Under the pieces are notes generated by a model that worked only from the letters and a program-made list of their open reading frames with translations, did no database searches and was not told where the DNA came from. From DASUXA01 sp036378155 (lineage in GTDB: Bacteria > Actinomycetota > Actinomycetes > Mycobacteriales > Micromonosporaceae), in assembly GCA_036378155.1 (NCBI GenBank), contig DASUXA010000091.1:1-42480 (forward strand): 42,480 nt of DNA, in the 5' to 3' direction. This document shows positions 1-8,893 of this stretch, one piece after another (the stretch's first letter is position 1; every line of letters begins with the position of its first letter). The translations under genes and the position numbers were made by a program.

Positions 1-1472
<1,472 letters not shown>

Positions 1473-1650
1473 TCGGCGTTGTCCTCCTGGACAATCCCGG
1501 CGCGCTCGCTGTTCCACGGGCGCACCGTATGGGTTACGCACGGTCCGGCAGGCTGCCGCCTGCCGCCGGCCGGGCCGGATAGCCCGCGACGACTGGCACC
1601 GTGCCGTGCCGGAGACCCGACGCGGCCGGTAGCCACACCGCCCCGACCAT

Positions 1651-1677
1651 TTGGCACTCACCGTCGGCGAGTGCCAA
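1651..1677. promoter_or_regulatory. CIRCE operator, promoter-distal copy
   Basis: TTGGCACTC, 9-nt spacer, GAGTGCCAA: a perfect 9-bp inverted repeat with the CIRCE geometry, differing from the consensus TTAGCACTC only at the third base of each arm. CIRCE is bound by the heat-shock repressor HrcA. It lies at or just downstream of the predicted groEL transcription start. Confidence 0.93.
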
Positions 1678-1682
1678 TGACT

Positions 1683-1711
1683 TGTTTAGCACTCACCTAC
1701 CCTGAGTGCAA
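1683..1711 (-). promoter_or_regulatory. groEL vegetative promoter
   Basis: On the minus strand TTGCAC (1711-1706) is followed after 17 nt by TAAACA (1688-1683). The predicted transcript would start near 1676 and carry a leader of about 200 nt. Both hexamers lie inside or beside the CIRCE repeats, so HrcA binding would block polymerase. Seen directly; the start site itself is inferred. Confidence 0.65.
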
Positions 1712-1712
1712 G
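1686..1712. promoter_or_regulatory. CIRCE operator, promoter-overlapping copy
   Basis: TTAGCACTC (consensus arm), 9-nt spacer, GAGTGCAAG. The second arm departs from the consensus at two positions, one of which creates the TTGCAC -35 hexamer on the minus strand. It is separated by 8 nt from the other CIRCE, so two HrcA sites lie side by side. Confidence 0.88.
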
Positions 1713-1754
1713 CGCCTTGCGCCCACTGTGGGGGATTTGTACAAGCCGCGAGGA

Positions 1755-2675
1755 TCACGCCCCGGCACCCGGTCCGCCCAGGGAAACCACCCGTACCAGC
1801 GCCAGCCCCGCCGGGCCGCAGCCACCGGGCAGCCACACCGCCCGCAGGGGACGCCGCAGGTCCAGACCCTCGACCGGTACCTCGACCAGCAGCCCGGCGG
1901 CGACGTCCTCGGCGACCGCCAGCCGGCTGACCACGGTCGCGCCGACCCCCGCCCGTACCGCCGCCTTCAGCGCCTCGGTCGAGGTCAACACGCCCAGCGG
2001 CTCGACACCGACCAGACCGGCACGGGTCAGCGCGTCGGCGAAGGTACGTCGGGTACCGGACTCCCGCTCGCGTAGCAGCAGCGCGGTCGCCGCGAGTTCG
2101 GCGGCGGGCAGCCGGGACGCCGCCGAAGAGTGGGCAGCCAACCGCGCCCACGGGTGGCCGGGGGCGACGACAACGGCGAGTTCGTCCTCGCCGATCCGGC
2201 GCACCCGCAGTCCCGCCACGTCCACGGGGCCCTCGACGAAACCGAGGTCGACCTGGCGGGAACGCACCCGGGCGATCACCTCGTCGGAGTTGGTCACCGC
2301 CACCTTCACGGTGACGTCGGGCAGCTCGGCGAGTCGGGGCGGCAGGACGTACTCGGCGATCGTCAGGCTCGCCGCGACCCGTACCTCCCCGCGGGCCGCC
2401 GCGCGCAGCGCGGCGGCCTCCACGTGTACCCGGTCGAGCGCGGCCAGGGCGTCCGACGCGATACCCGCCAGCCGCTCGCCGGCGGGCGTCGGTCGACTGC
2501 CCTGCGGGGTACGCACGAGCAGCGCGAGTCCCATTCGACGTTCCAGCCGGCGCAGCAGCTGGCTCGCGGCGGGCTGGCTGGTACCCAGCGCGCGAGCCGC
2601 GCCGGACAGGCTCCCGGCGCGCACCGTTTCGACGAGCAGCCGCAGCCCAGCCAGCTCCCCCGAGTCGATAGCCAT
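1755..2675 (-). CDS. LysR-family transcriptional regulator (YeiE-like by context)
   Basis: 306-residue LTTR. The winged helix-turn-helix occupies about residues 5-65, with the typical LVETVRAGSLSGAARALGTSQPAASQLLRRLE pattern (shown here only as a motif at residues 12-43), followed by the periplasmic-binding-protein-like effector domain to the C-terminus. It is divergent from a YeiH-type transporter gene, the same pairing as yeiE/yeiH of enterobacteria, where YeiE responds to sulfite; the same ligand is only an inference here. A GTG three codons earlier in the reading register (2678) is possible, but ATG 2675 lies exactly 6 nt downstream of TAAGCT (2687-2682), suggesting a leaderless message starting at this ATG. 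Confidence 0.88.
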   Translation of the reverse strand: MAIDSGELAGLRLLVETVRAGSLSGAARALGTSQPAASQLLRRLERRMGLALLVRTPQGSRPTPAGERLAGIASDALAALDRVHVEAAALRAAARGEVRVAASLTIAEYVLPPRLAELPDVTVKVAVTNSDEVIARVRSRQVDLGFVEGPVDVAGLRVRRIGEDELAVVVAPGHPWARLAAHSSAASRLPAAELAATALLLRERESGTRRTFADALTRAGLVGVEPLGVLTSTEALKAAVRAGVGATVVSRLAVAEDVAAGLLVEVPVEGLDLRRPLRAVWLPGGCGPAGLALVRVVSLGGPGAGA

Positions 2676-2747
2676 CACCTGAGCTTATGCCGCCATATCG
2701 GATCACCGTCTGGCAGAGCCGTCCTGACCGGCGCAGGCTCGGGACTC

Positions 2748-3704
2748 GTGCGTCGTACTCTCCCCGGTCTGCTCCTCGCCCTGACCGTCGGGGCGGTCGC
2801 GACCGTGGTCGCCCGGTCCGCCCCCGTGCTCGGTGCCCCGGTCGTCGCCGTCGCGCTGGGTGTCCTGCTCGGCTCGTCTCTACCCGGCGAGACGCTGGTA
2901 CACCTGACCCCCGGCGCCCGGTTCGCCGGTCGCTACGTGCTGCAGGGCGCGATCGTGCTGTTCGGGCTCGGGCTGTCGCTGCGGGCGATCGGTCGGGTCG
3001 GCGTACACGCGTTGCCCGTCATGATCGGTACCCTCGCCGCCTGTCTGGGCGGCGCGTGGCTGCTCGGACGGCTGTTGCGCACCGACCGGGAACTGACCAC
3101 GCTCATCGGGGTCGGTACCGGCATCTGCGGCGCGTCGGCGATCGCGGCGACCGCCCCGGTCATCGAGGCGGGCGAGGCGGCAACCGCCTACGCGATCTCG
3201 ACGATCATGGTGTACAACGTGACCGCCGCCGTGGTGTACCCGATCCTCGGTCACCTGCTCGGCATGAGCGCCGCCGCGTTCGGGCTGTGGTCCGGTACCG
3301 CCGTGAACGACACGTCGAGCGTGGTCGCGGCGGCGGCGTCGTTCGGGGGCGCGGCGGCACGGTACGCCATCGTCGTCAAACTGACCCGAACCCTGATGAT
3401 CATCCCGATCGTGGCCGGGCTGGCGCTGCGCCGGACGCGACGGGTGCGCGCACACCGACTGGTACCGCCATTCCTGGTGTTCTTCCTGCTCGCCGCCGCG
3501 GTGGACTCGGTGGTACCGCTGCCGGCACCGGTTCGGTCCGCCGCCGCCCAGGTCGCCGGGTACGGCGTCGCCGTGGCGCTCGCCGGGGTGGGGATGTCGG
3601 TCCGGTTCGCCGACCTGCGCCGCGCGGGACTGCGCCCGCTCGCGCTCGGCGGTGTGCTCTCGCTCGTGGTCGGACTGTCCGGCCTGGCTCTGCAGACGCT
3701 GTGA
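2748..3704 (+). CDS. YeiH/UPF0324 family membrane transporter (putative sulfite/sulfate exporter)
   Basis: 318-residue polytopic inner-membrane protein with about nine or ten hydrophobic segments. Family hallmarks are the stretch VLQGAIVLFGLGLSL, the GTGICGASAIAATAPVI motif and SGTAVNDTSSVVAA, all characteristic of the YeiH (UPF0324) family. The frame stays open far upstream, but sequence typical of the family begins only after GTG 2748 (VRRTLPGLLLAL), which I take as start; no convincing Shine-Dalgarno is seen. The divergent LysR gene probably controls it. Sulfite export is inferred from enterobacterial YeiH; the family as a whole is poorly characterised. Confidence 0.87.
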   Translation: MRRTLPGLLLALTVGAVATVVARSAPVLGAPVVAVALGVLLGSSLPGETLVHLTPGARFAGRYVLQGAIVLFGLGLSLRAIGRVGVHALPVMIGTLAACLGGAWLLGRLLRTDRELTTLIGVGTGICGASAIAATAPVIEAGEAATAYAISTIMVYNVTAAVVYPILGHLLGMSAAAFGLWSGTAVNDTSSVVAAAASFGGAAARYAIVVKLTRTLMIIPIVAGLALRRTRRVRAHRLVPPFLVFFLLAAAVDSVVPLPAPVRSAAAQVAGYGVAVALAGVGMSVRFADLRRAGLRPLALGGVLSLVVGLSGLALQTL

Positions 3705-3762
3705 CAGGTACGAAAAGGGAATAGACGGCGATGAGAGCCGGAGACCCCCGGAGAAAGCGAAG

Positions 3763-3793
3763 CGCGGGGCACCCGATGTGGGAGTGCCCCGCG
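3763..3793. terminator. Bidirectional hairpin between convergent yeiH-like and csp genes
   Basis: CGCGGGGCAC, 11-nt loop, GTGCCCCGCG: a perfect 10-bp GC-rich stem between genes that end at 3704 (+) and 3832 (-). There is no U-run, as is usual in actinomycetes. Confidence 0.75.
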
Positions 3794-3831
3794 ACAGCCA
3801 CGTCTGATCCGGCCCGCGCAGGCCGACATGC

Positions 3832-4035
3832 TCAGGCGATAAGGCGTACCTTCTCCGCCTGGGGGCCCTTCTGCCCCTGCGCGATCTCGAACTCGACTCG
3901 CTGACCGTCATCCAGCGACTTGTAGCCGTCCATCTCGATCGCCGAGAAGTGGACGAAGACGTCCTGTCCCCCGTCGACCGCGATGAAGCCGTAGCCCTTT
4001 TCGCTGTTGAACCACTTGACGGTGCCCTGTGCCAC
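3832..4035 (-). CDS. Cold-shock protein, CspA family
   Basis: 67-residue single cold-shock domain, an OB-fold RNA/DNA chaperone. RNP1 (KGYGFIAV) and RNP2 (VFVHFSAI) are both visible and the length is the standard one. The start is GTG 4035 (normal family start M-A-Q-G-T-V-K-W), preceded by GAGGAAG about 7 nt upstream. The minus-strand leader between the start and about 4100 includes a hairpin (CGGTCG/CGACCG, 4077-4097), a possible temperature-responsive leader element. A hairpin terminator follows the gene. Identity is certain; the number of paralogues elsewhere in the genome is unknown. Confidence 0.96.
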   Translation of the reverse strand: MAQGTVKWFNSEKGYGFIAVDGGQDVFVHFSAIEMDGYKSLDDGQRVEFEIAQGQKGPQAEKVRLIA

Positions 4036-4190
4036 GGTGCACTTCCTCACTTCGATGGTGCTGGGCCTGCCGGCCCCGGTCGAAGAACAACGACCGATCA
4101 GCACGCTACACGAGCGCACCCCGCCCCGCACTCCCCTGGAAAAGGACGGATAAATTGCCTCGTCCATCGATGGCGGACGCAGCCCGGCGA

Positions 4191-4222
4191 CTGATCAGCA
4201 ACCTTCCGAGCGGCTGATCAGC
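4191..4222. repeat. Twin CTGATCAGC palindromes upstream of the acetyltransferase gene
   Basis: CTGATCAGC occurs at 4191-4199 and again at 4214-4222, start-to-start 23 bp, i.e. about two helical turns. The core CTGATCAG is a perfect 8-bp palindrome. They lie 40-70 bp before the GNAT start and 150-190 bp upstream of csp. A dimeric regulator site is a plausible reading but unproven. Confidence 0.4.
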
Positions 4223-4261
4223 GACCTGCGGTCGGGGGCTTGAGCCGCCACGATTGGGTAC

Positions 4262-4774
4262 ATGCGCCGGGTGACCAGTGATGCGGTGACGGTGCGCCGC
4301 GTGGTACCCGGCGACGCCGGGAAGGTCCGCGCGATCCGGATGGAGATGCTCGCCGACGCTCCGCTCGCGTTCATCGAAACGCTCGCCCAGGCCGCCGAAC
4401 GACCGCACGCCGACTTCGAGGCGCGGGTCGCGGCAAGCGCCGAAGGCGGGCATTCCGCACGCTTCGTCGCGGACGCGGGTTGTCGCCTGGTCGGTCACGT
4501 CGGCGCGCTCGCGGACAGCGCCGGCAGGACCTGGCTGGTCTCGGTGTACGTCTCGCCGAGCCATCGACGTACCGGGCTGCTGGACGCGCTGGTCGACGCG
4601 GCGGCGCAGTGGTCGCTCGCGTACCACCGGCAGTGGCTGGCGCTGACCGTGGTCTCGTCCAACCTGCGCGCCCGGCGGGCGTACGAGCGACTCGGCTTCC
4701 ACGACACCGGGGTGCGGGTGCCCCACCTCACGGTCGCCACGCTCACCGAGATCGAGATGATCCGGCACGCGTGA
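4262..4774 (+). CDS. GNAT-family N-acetyltransferase
   Basis: 170 residues. The GNAT fold is recognisable from the N-terminal VTVRRVVPGDAGKVRAIRMEML beta-alpha unit, the central strand WLVSVYVSP followed by SHRRTGLLDALV (the degenerate acetyl-CoA pyrophosphate loop, usually RGxG), and the C-terminal NLRARRAYERLGF segment, a near-universal GNAT signature. The substrate cannot be told from sequence. The normal R-G-x-G loop is replaced by R-R-T-G-L, tolerated in some members. It is a single gene, flanked downstream by a long perfect hairpin. Confidence 0.9.
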   Translation: MRRVTSDAVTVRRVVPGDAGKVRAIRMEMLADAPLAFIETLAQAAERPHADFEARVAASAEGGHSARFVADAGCRLVGHVGALADSAGRTWLVSVYVSPSHRRTGLLDALVDAAAQWSLAYHRQWLALTVVSSNLRARRAYERLGFHDTGVRVPHLTVATLTEIEMIRHA

Positions 4775-4790
4775 CCGCCCGGGTTCGTCG

Positions 4791-4830
4791 GACGGTGCCC
4801 TGGCCGGGAGGTCCCGGCCAGGGCACCGTC
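4791..4830. terminator. Perfect 18-bp hairpin between convergent GNAT and paaN genes
   Basis: Both 18-nt arms (4791-4808 and 4813-4830) pair without mismatch around a 4-nt AGGT loop. It lies 17 nt after the GNAT stop and 19 nt after the paaN stop on the other strand, so it can serve both. Confidence 0.88.
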
Positions 4831-4849
4831 TCCACGCGAGGCGGAACGC

Positions 4850-6553
4850 TCAGATGTGCCGACGCGACTGGATCACGCGGAACCGGCTCGCCACGTACGC
4901 CCCGTCGGTGAGCGCGGCATTCGCCGCCGGGTTGGCCCCGGTCGCGTGGAAGTCCGAGAACGCCGCCGACTGGTTGACGAACACACCGCCGGTCAGGTTG
5001 CAGGACAGATGTACCCCTGCCTCGATCGCCGCCTGTTCGGTGGCGTCGAGCACCGTCGGGTCGGTGGAGTACACCGACGCGGTCAACGCGCCCTTCGCGC
5101 CCACCGTCTCGGCGAAGATCCGCAGGCTGTCCCCGGTCGAGCCGGTGGCGATCACGAACGAGATCGGTCCGAACCATTCCCGGCTGTACGTGTCGGCCGC
5201 CGAGGCGGGCAGCTTCACGATCAGCGGAGTACGGATCACCGCGTTGTCGAACGCCGGGTGCGCCAAGGTCCGCGAGTCGAGCACCACCTCGCCGACCGAG
5301 CGAGCCTCGTCGAGGCGCTCCAGCACACCGTCGTTGACGATCGCCCCGGTCAGTTCGACCGCCTTGGCAGGGTCACCGGTCAGCGCCTGTACCGCCTCGG
5401 CGATCCCGGCCGCCACCTCGTCGAACGATCGGTGTCCCGACTCGGTCTCGATGCCGCCCTCGGGAATCAGGATGTTCTGCGGGGTGGTGCACATCTGACC
5501 GCTGTACAAGGTCAGCGACCAGCCGATGTTGCGGCACATGCCGGCGAAGTCGTCGGTCGAGTCGACCAGCACCGTGTTGACGCCGGCCTTCTCGGTGTAC
5601 ACCTGCGCCTGGCGCGCGTTGGCTTCCAGCCAGTCGCCGTACGTCGTCGACCCGGTGAAGTCGATGATCTTCACCTCCGGTCGGGTCGCCAACGTCGACG
5701 CGAGCCCCTCGCCGGGCGCCTCGGCGGCGAGCTGCACGAGGTCCGGGTCGAACCCTGCCTCGGCGAGCACGTCGCGGGCGTACTTCACGGTGATCGCCAG
5801 CGGCAGGACGGCGCGCGGGTGCGGCTTGACGACGACCGGGTTCCCGGTGACCAGGCTGGCGAACAGACCCGGGTACGAGTTCCAGGTCGGGAACGTGTTG
5901 CAGCCGATCACCAGCGCGACGCCGCGCGGTACCACGTGGAAGTTCTTGCTCATCCGCAGCGGCTCGCCCCGGCCCGCCGGCTTCTCCCAGGTCGCCGCCG
6001 CCGGCTGCCGGGTCATCTCGGCGTACGCGTACGCGATCGCCTCCAGCGCCCGGTCCAGCGCGTGCGGACCGCCCGCCTGGAACGCCATCACGAACGCCTG
6101 CCCGGTGGTGACGTGTACCGCGTTCGCCAGCTCGAACACGTGCTGGTGCAGCCGGTCGAGGATCTCCAGGCAGACCCCGGTCCTGGTCTGCGGACCGGCG
6201 TCCCGCCACGCCGGCAGCGCGGCACGGGCCGCCGCGATCAACTCGTCGACACCCGCGTGCGGGTACCGCACGCCGAGTTCGACGCCGTACGGCGACGCCT
6301 CGGTCGCCACCCGGTCGGACGTGCCCGCCTGGTCGAGCGGGAAGTCGCTGCCGAGGTACGCCTCGAACGCCGCCTTGCCATCCGCGGCGGCGTTCTCGCC
6401 GTACACCCTCGGGCTGGGCGACTCGGGAAATGCCGACCAGTAGCCGCGGTCCGCGATCGCGGTCAGCGCGCGGGTCAGCCGCTCCTCATGCTTCGCGTAC
6501 AGCGGGTGGCGGGTCGCGCCGGCCTGCTGCTCCGCGCCCTGCGTCATCGTCAT
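4850..6553 (-). CDS. paaN: PaaN-type aldehyde dehydrogenase (phenylacetate degradation family)
   Basis: 567-residue member of the aldehyde dehydrogenase superfamily, of the PaaN subtype that lacks the C-terminal MaoC hydratase domain of PaaZ fusions. Visible elements: IGCNTFPTWNSYP (217-228), the NAD-site lysine in VVKPHP (around 243), FTGSTTYG (299-306), general-base Glu 321 in TEKAG and nucleophile Cys 355 in SGQMCTTPQN. Proteins of this type are assigned to phenylacetate catabolism, oxidising a ring-cleaved aldehyde, but no other paa genes are in the window, so the physiological substrate is open. ATG 6553 lies 6 nt downstream of TAAGGT (6565-6560), a leaderless arrangement. Confidence 0.88.
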   Translation of the reverse strand: MTMTQGAEQQAGATRHPLYAKHEERLTRALTAIADRGYWSAFPESPSPRVYGENAAADGKAAFEAYLGSDFPLDQAGTSDRVATEASPYGVELGVRYPHAGVDELIAAARAALPAWRDAGPQTRTGVCLEILDRLHQHVFELANAVHVTTGQAFVMAFQAGGPHALDRALEAIAYAYAEMTRQPAAATWEKPAGRGEPLRMSKNFHVVPRGVALVIGCNTFPTWNSYPGLFASLVTGNPVVVKPHPRAVLPLAITVKYARDVLAEAGFDPDLVQLAAEAPGEGLASTLATRPEVKIIDFTGSTTYGDWLEANARQAQVYTEKAGVNTVLVDSTDDFAGMCRNIGWSLTLYSGQMCTTPQNILIPEGGIETESGHRSFDEVAAGIAEAVQALTGDPAKAVELTGAIVNDGVLERLDEARSVGEVVLDSRTLAHPAFDNAVIRTPLIVKLPASAADTYSREWFGPISFVIATGSTGDSLRIFAETVGAKGALTASVYSTDPTVLDATEQAAIEAGVHLSCNLTGGVFVNQSAAFSDFHATGANPAANAALTDGAYVASRFRVIQSRRHI

Positions 6554-6616
6554 GCCGTCACCTTAGTTCGCCCGTACGGGGGTCCGCTGCGGTGCGCTCC
6601 TCCCCGCGCAGGACGA

Positions 6617-7891
6617 TCATGTCGTCGCCACGGCGACCGGCGGCACGTCCTCCTCGGTCGCCGACGGCAACTCGCGCAGGCTACGCAGCGGCGACAGCAG
6701 GACCGGGAGGAACGCGAACAACCCGCCGACGGCGCCGATCAGCAGCGTCGGGCGGACACCGACGAACTGACCGAGCACGCCGCCCAGGAAGCCGCCCAGC
6801 GGCATGGTGCCCCAGACCAGGAACCGCATGGTCGCGTTCATCCGACCGAGCAGCCGCTCCGGGCACAACCCCTGGCGGAAGCTGACCTGCGTGATGTTGT
6901 ACACCACGGCGCCCCACGACCAGACCGCCATGCCCAGCGCCGCGGCCCACAGCAGCCAGCCGCGCTGCGCGAACGGTACCGGCAGCGCGAACGGCGCGGT
7001 GACCGCGATCGAAACCCAGATGGTCGGACCCTGCCCGAGCCGCCGCGACACCCGCGTCGCGGTGAACGCGCCGATCAGCCCGCCGATCGACGCGACGGAA
7101 CTGACCAGTCCGATCATCCCGGCGGACAGGTGCAGGTTCCGGGCGAGCAGCAGTACCCACATGCTCGCGGTCACCGCACTGAACAGGTTGGACGAGCCGG
7201 TACACATCGCGATCGAGCGCAGCATCCGGTTGCCGAGCACGAACCGCAGACCTTCCATGATCTCTCGACCGAGGTGCGCGTCCGGCGTGCGCTCCGGCTT
7301 CTGTTCACGCTTGCGGATCAGCCCGACGAACATCGCCGAGCACAGGAACGTCACCGCGTTCACGGCAACGGCGAACGGCGCGGTCAACCACTGGATGACC
7401 AGCCCGGCGACGGTGGGTCCGGCGATCTGGTTCGTGCCGCGTACCGCTTCGAGCTTCGCGTTGCCCTCCACGAGGTGTTCCCGCCCGACCAGGTGCGGCA
7501 GGTAGCTCTGGTACGCCACCTCGAAGAAGACGGTGAGCACGCCGCTCAGCAGCGCCACCGCGTACAGCTGAGGCATCGTGAGCACCCCCGCCCACCAGGC
7601 GAGCGGCACGCTGCCCAGGACCAGCGCGCGCCCGATGTCGCCCGCGAGCAGGACGTTGCGCCGGCGCATCCGGTCCACCCACGCCCCGGCGGGCAGTCCG
7701 ACGAGTAGGAAGGCGAGCGTCTCGGCGGCGGTGAGGACACCGACCTCGAACGGCGTGGCCTTCAGGGCGACGACCGCGACCAGGGGCAGGGCGAGCAGGC
7801 TGACCTGGGTACCGAGTTGGCTGACCGTGTCGGCGGCGAAGAGTTGCCGGAAGTCGTGGTCGTGAAGCAGACCGAATCGTGGAACGCGCAC
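6617..7891 (-). CDS. MFS exporter of the EntS/MFS_3 type
   Basis: 424-residue major-facilitator protein with about 12 membrane segments. The N-terminus (GLLHDHDFRQLFAADTVSQLG) and the loop WVDRMRRRNVL between helices 2 and 3 are typical of the MFS_3 group that exports siderophores or antibiotics. An earlier GTG at 7930 keeps the frame open, but I place the start at GTG 7891: a TTGACA hexamer (7926-7921), 17-nt spacer, CAGGCT (7903-7898) and 6 nt lead straight to it, and the family usually begins just before this point. The divergent winged-helix gene is the likely regulator. The substrate is unknown. Confidence 0.87.
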   Translation of the reverse strand: MRVPRFGLLHDHDFRQLFAADTVSQLGTQVSLLALPLVAVVALKATPFEVGVLTAAETLAFLLVGLPAGAWVDRMRRRNVLLAGDIGRALVLGSVPLAWWAGVLTMPQLYAVALLSGVLTVFFEVAYQSYLPHLVGREHLVEGNAKLEAVRGTNQIAGPTVAGLVIQWLTAPFAVAVNAVTFLCSAMFVGLIRKREQKPERTPDAHLGREIMEGLRFVLGNRMLRSIAMCTGSSNLFSAVTASMWVLLLARNLHLSAGMIGLVSSVASIGGLIGAFTATRVSRRLGQGPTIWVSIAVTAPFALPVPFAQRGWLLWAAALGMAVWSWGAVVYNITQVSFRQGLCPERLLGRMNATMRFLVWGTMPLGGFLGGVLGQFVGVRPTLLIGAVGGLFAFLPVLLSPLRSLRELPSATEEDVPPVAVATT

Positions 7892-7897
7892 GGCGGG

Positions 7898-7929
7898 AGC
7901 CTGGCTGACTGGTTGGGAAATGTCAACCA
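7898..7929 (-). promoter_or_regulatory. MFS gene promoter with overlapping inverted repeat
   Basis: Minus-strand TTGACA (7926-7921), 17-nt spacer, CAGGCT (7903-7898), ending 6 nt before GTG 7891. TGGTTG (7910-7915) and CAACCA (7924-7929) form a 6-bp inverted repeat with an 8-nt spacer across the -35 region. It lies between the exporter and its divergent regulator, so it is a good operator candidate. Confidence 0.6.
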
Positions 7930-7971
7930 CTTACCCGGGCCGGGGAGTACCTGTTCTACGCTGGTCGCACC

Positions 7972-8499
7972 ATGCCGCCCGCCGCACACCGCAAGAGCCG
8001 CCCGGCGACCGAGGAAGAGGTACGTGTCCTCGCCTCCGCGTTCCGGCTGCGGATTCTCCGGCTGTGCCTCGACCGGCCGCTCACCAACAAGGAGATCGCC
8101 GCCCGGCTCGGGGTACACCCGGCGACCACCCTGCACCACGTCCGTCGCCTCGTCGCGACCGGGTTCCTCGCCGCCCAGCAGGAGCGGCGCGGCGCCCGGG
8201 GCGCGCGGGAAGTGCCGTACCTCGCCACCGGAAAGTCCTGGACGCTGGACGTCGAGGAGTCCCACGCCGGGGATCAGGCGCGAGCCACCATCGACGCGTT
8301 CGTCGACGAGGTCCGGTTGAGCAATCCGGACCAGGTACACACCTGGCGGCTCGGGCTGCGGCTGGACGAGAAGCAACTGGCCGAGCTGCGCGACCGGCTG
8401 GGCGAACTGCTCGACGAGTTCGCCGCCCGCCAGATGGACCCGAGCGGGCGGGCGTACTCGCTGTTCGTCGCGGTACACCCGGACGCGCTGCGCGACTGA
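7972..8499 (+). CDS. ArsR-like winged-helix transcriptional regulator
   Basis: 175 residues. An ArsR/HTH_20-type winged helix occupies residues ~12-75: LASAFRLRILRLCLDRPLTNKEIAARLGVHPATTLHHVRRL fits the pattern with recognition helix at about 45-58. The remaining 100 residues are an effector or dimerisation domain of the kind often paired with MFS exporters (proteins containing WRLGLRLDEKQLAELRDRL). It is transcribed away from the MFS gene with about 80 bp between the two start codons. TACGCT (7957-7962) lies 9 nt before ATG 7972, so the leader would be at most a few nucleotides. No metal-binding cysteines are seen. Confidence 0.87.
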   Translation: MPPAAHRKSRPATEEEVRVLASAFRLRILRLCLDRPLTNKEIAARLGVHPATTLHHVRRLVATGFLAAQQERRGARGAREVPYLATGKSWTLDVEESHAGDQARATIDAFVDEVRLSNPDQVHTWRLGLRLDEKQLAELRDRLGELLDEFAARQMDPSGRAYSLFVAVHPDALRD

Positions 8500-8520
8500 C
8501 GCGTGCCGGGAAGTCGATCG

Positions 8521-8542
8521 GCCCGGCGCGGCAGCGCCGGGC
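8521..8542 (+). terminator. Hairpin after the winged-helix regulator gene
   Basis: GCCCGGCGC, GGCA loop, GCGCCGGGC: a perfect 9-bp stem 21 nt after the stop codon at 8499. Confidence 0.75.
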
Positions 8543-8893
8543 GAACCGGCGCCTGCCTCCACTGTGGACCTCGCGCCGCTCGAGCGCGCGCCGGTCGGAC
8601 CCGGAACATGGTCGAGAGGACGCTCGCACAGCACCTCCGGCACTGGGTCGCCTGCACCCCGACGAGGTCGATGCGCAGCGGCGAAGCGTCCTCCCGCACC
8701 GAGCATCCTGCGCCCGGCGAGAGGGCGTCGTCAAGAGGTCTTCCCGTCCGCTTCCTACCCAGAGCGCACTGATCGTCACGTTAAGTCAGCACCGGCTTAC
8801 TCGGCAGTACCGGCGTACGCAGCTTCGATTACCGTGCGTGACGATCTATTCCAAATAGTTACGCCGTCCTCCGCACGCGACGCGCACCCGGCG
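8543..8893. other. 351-bp stretch without a recognisable gene
   Basis: Neither strand shows a reading frame with a credible start and family resemblance. The right-hand part (about 8770-8870) is clearly less GC-rich than its surroundings. A weak hairpin (CTATT/AATAG, about 8847-8859) lies 30-50 nt beyond the thrC stop on the minus strand and could end that transcript. I see nothing else. Confidence 0.5.

Noticed and set aside
4856..7708. 950-codon open frame on the plus strand opposite paaN and the MFS gene
   Set aside because: Translation is low-complexity Arg/Gly/Asp/His-rich and antisense to two clearly recognisable genes.
8543..8893. Possible small gene or sRNA in the lower-GC stretch after thrC
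   Set aside because: No credible start, ribosome site or strong promoter and terminator pair; only a weak hairpin is visible.
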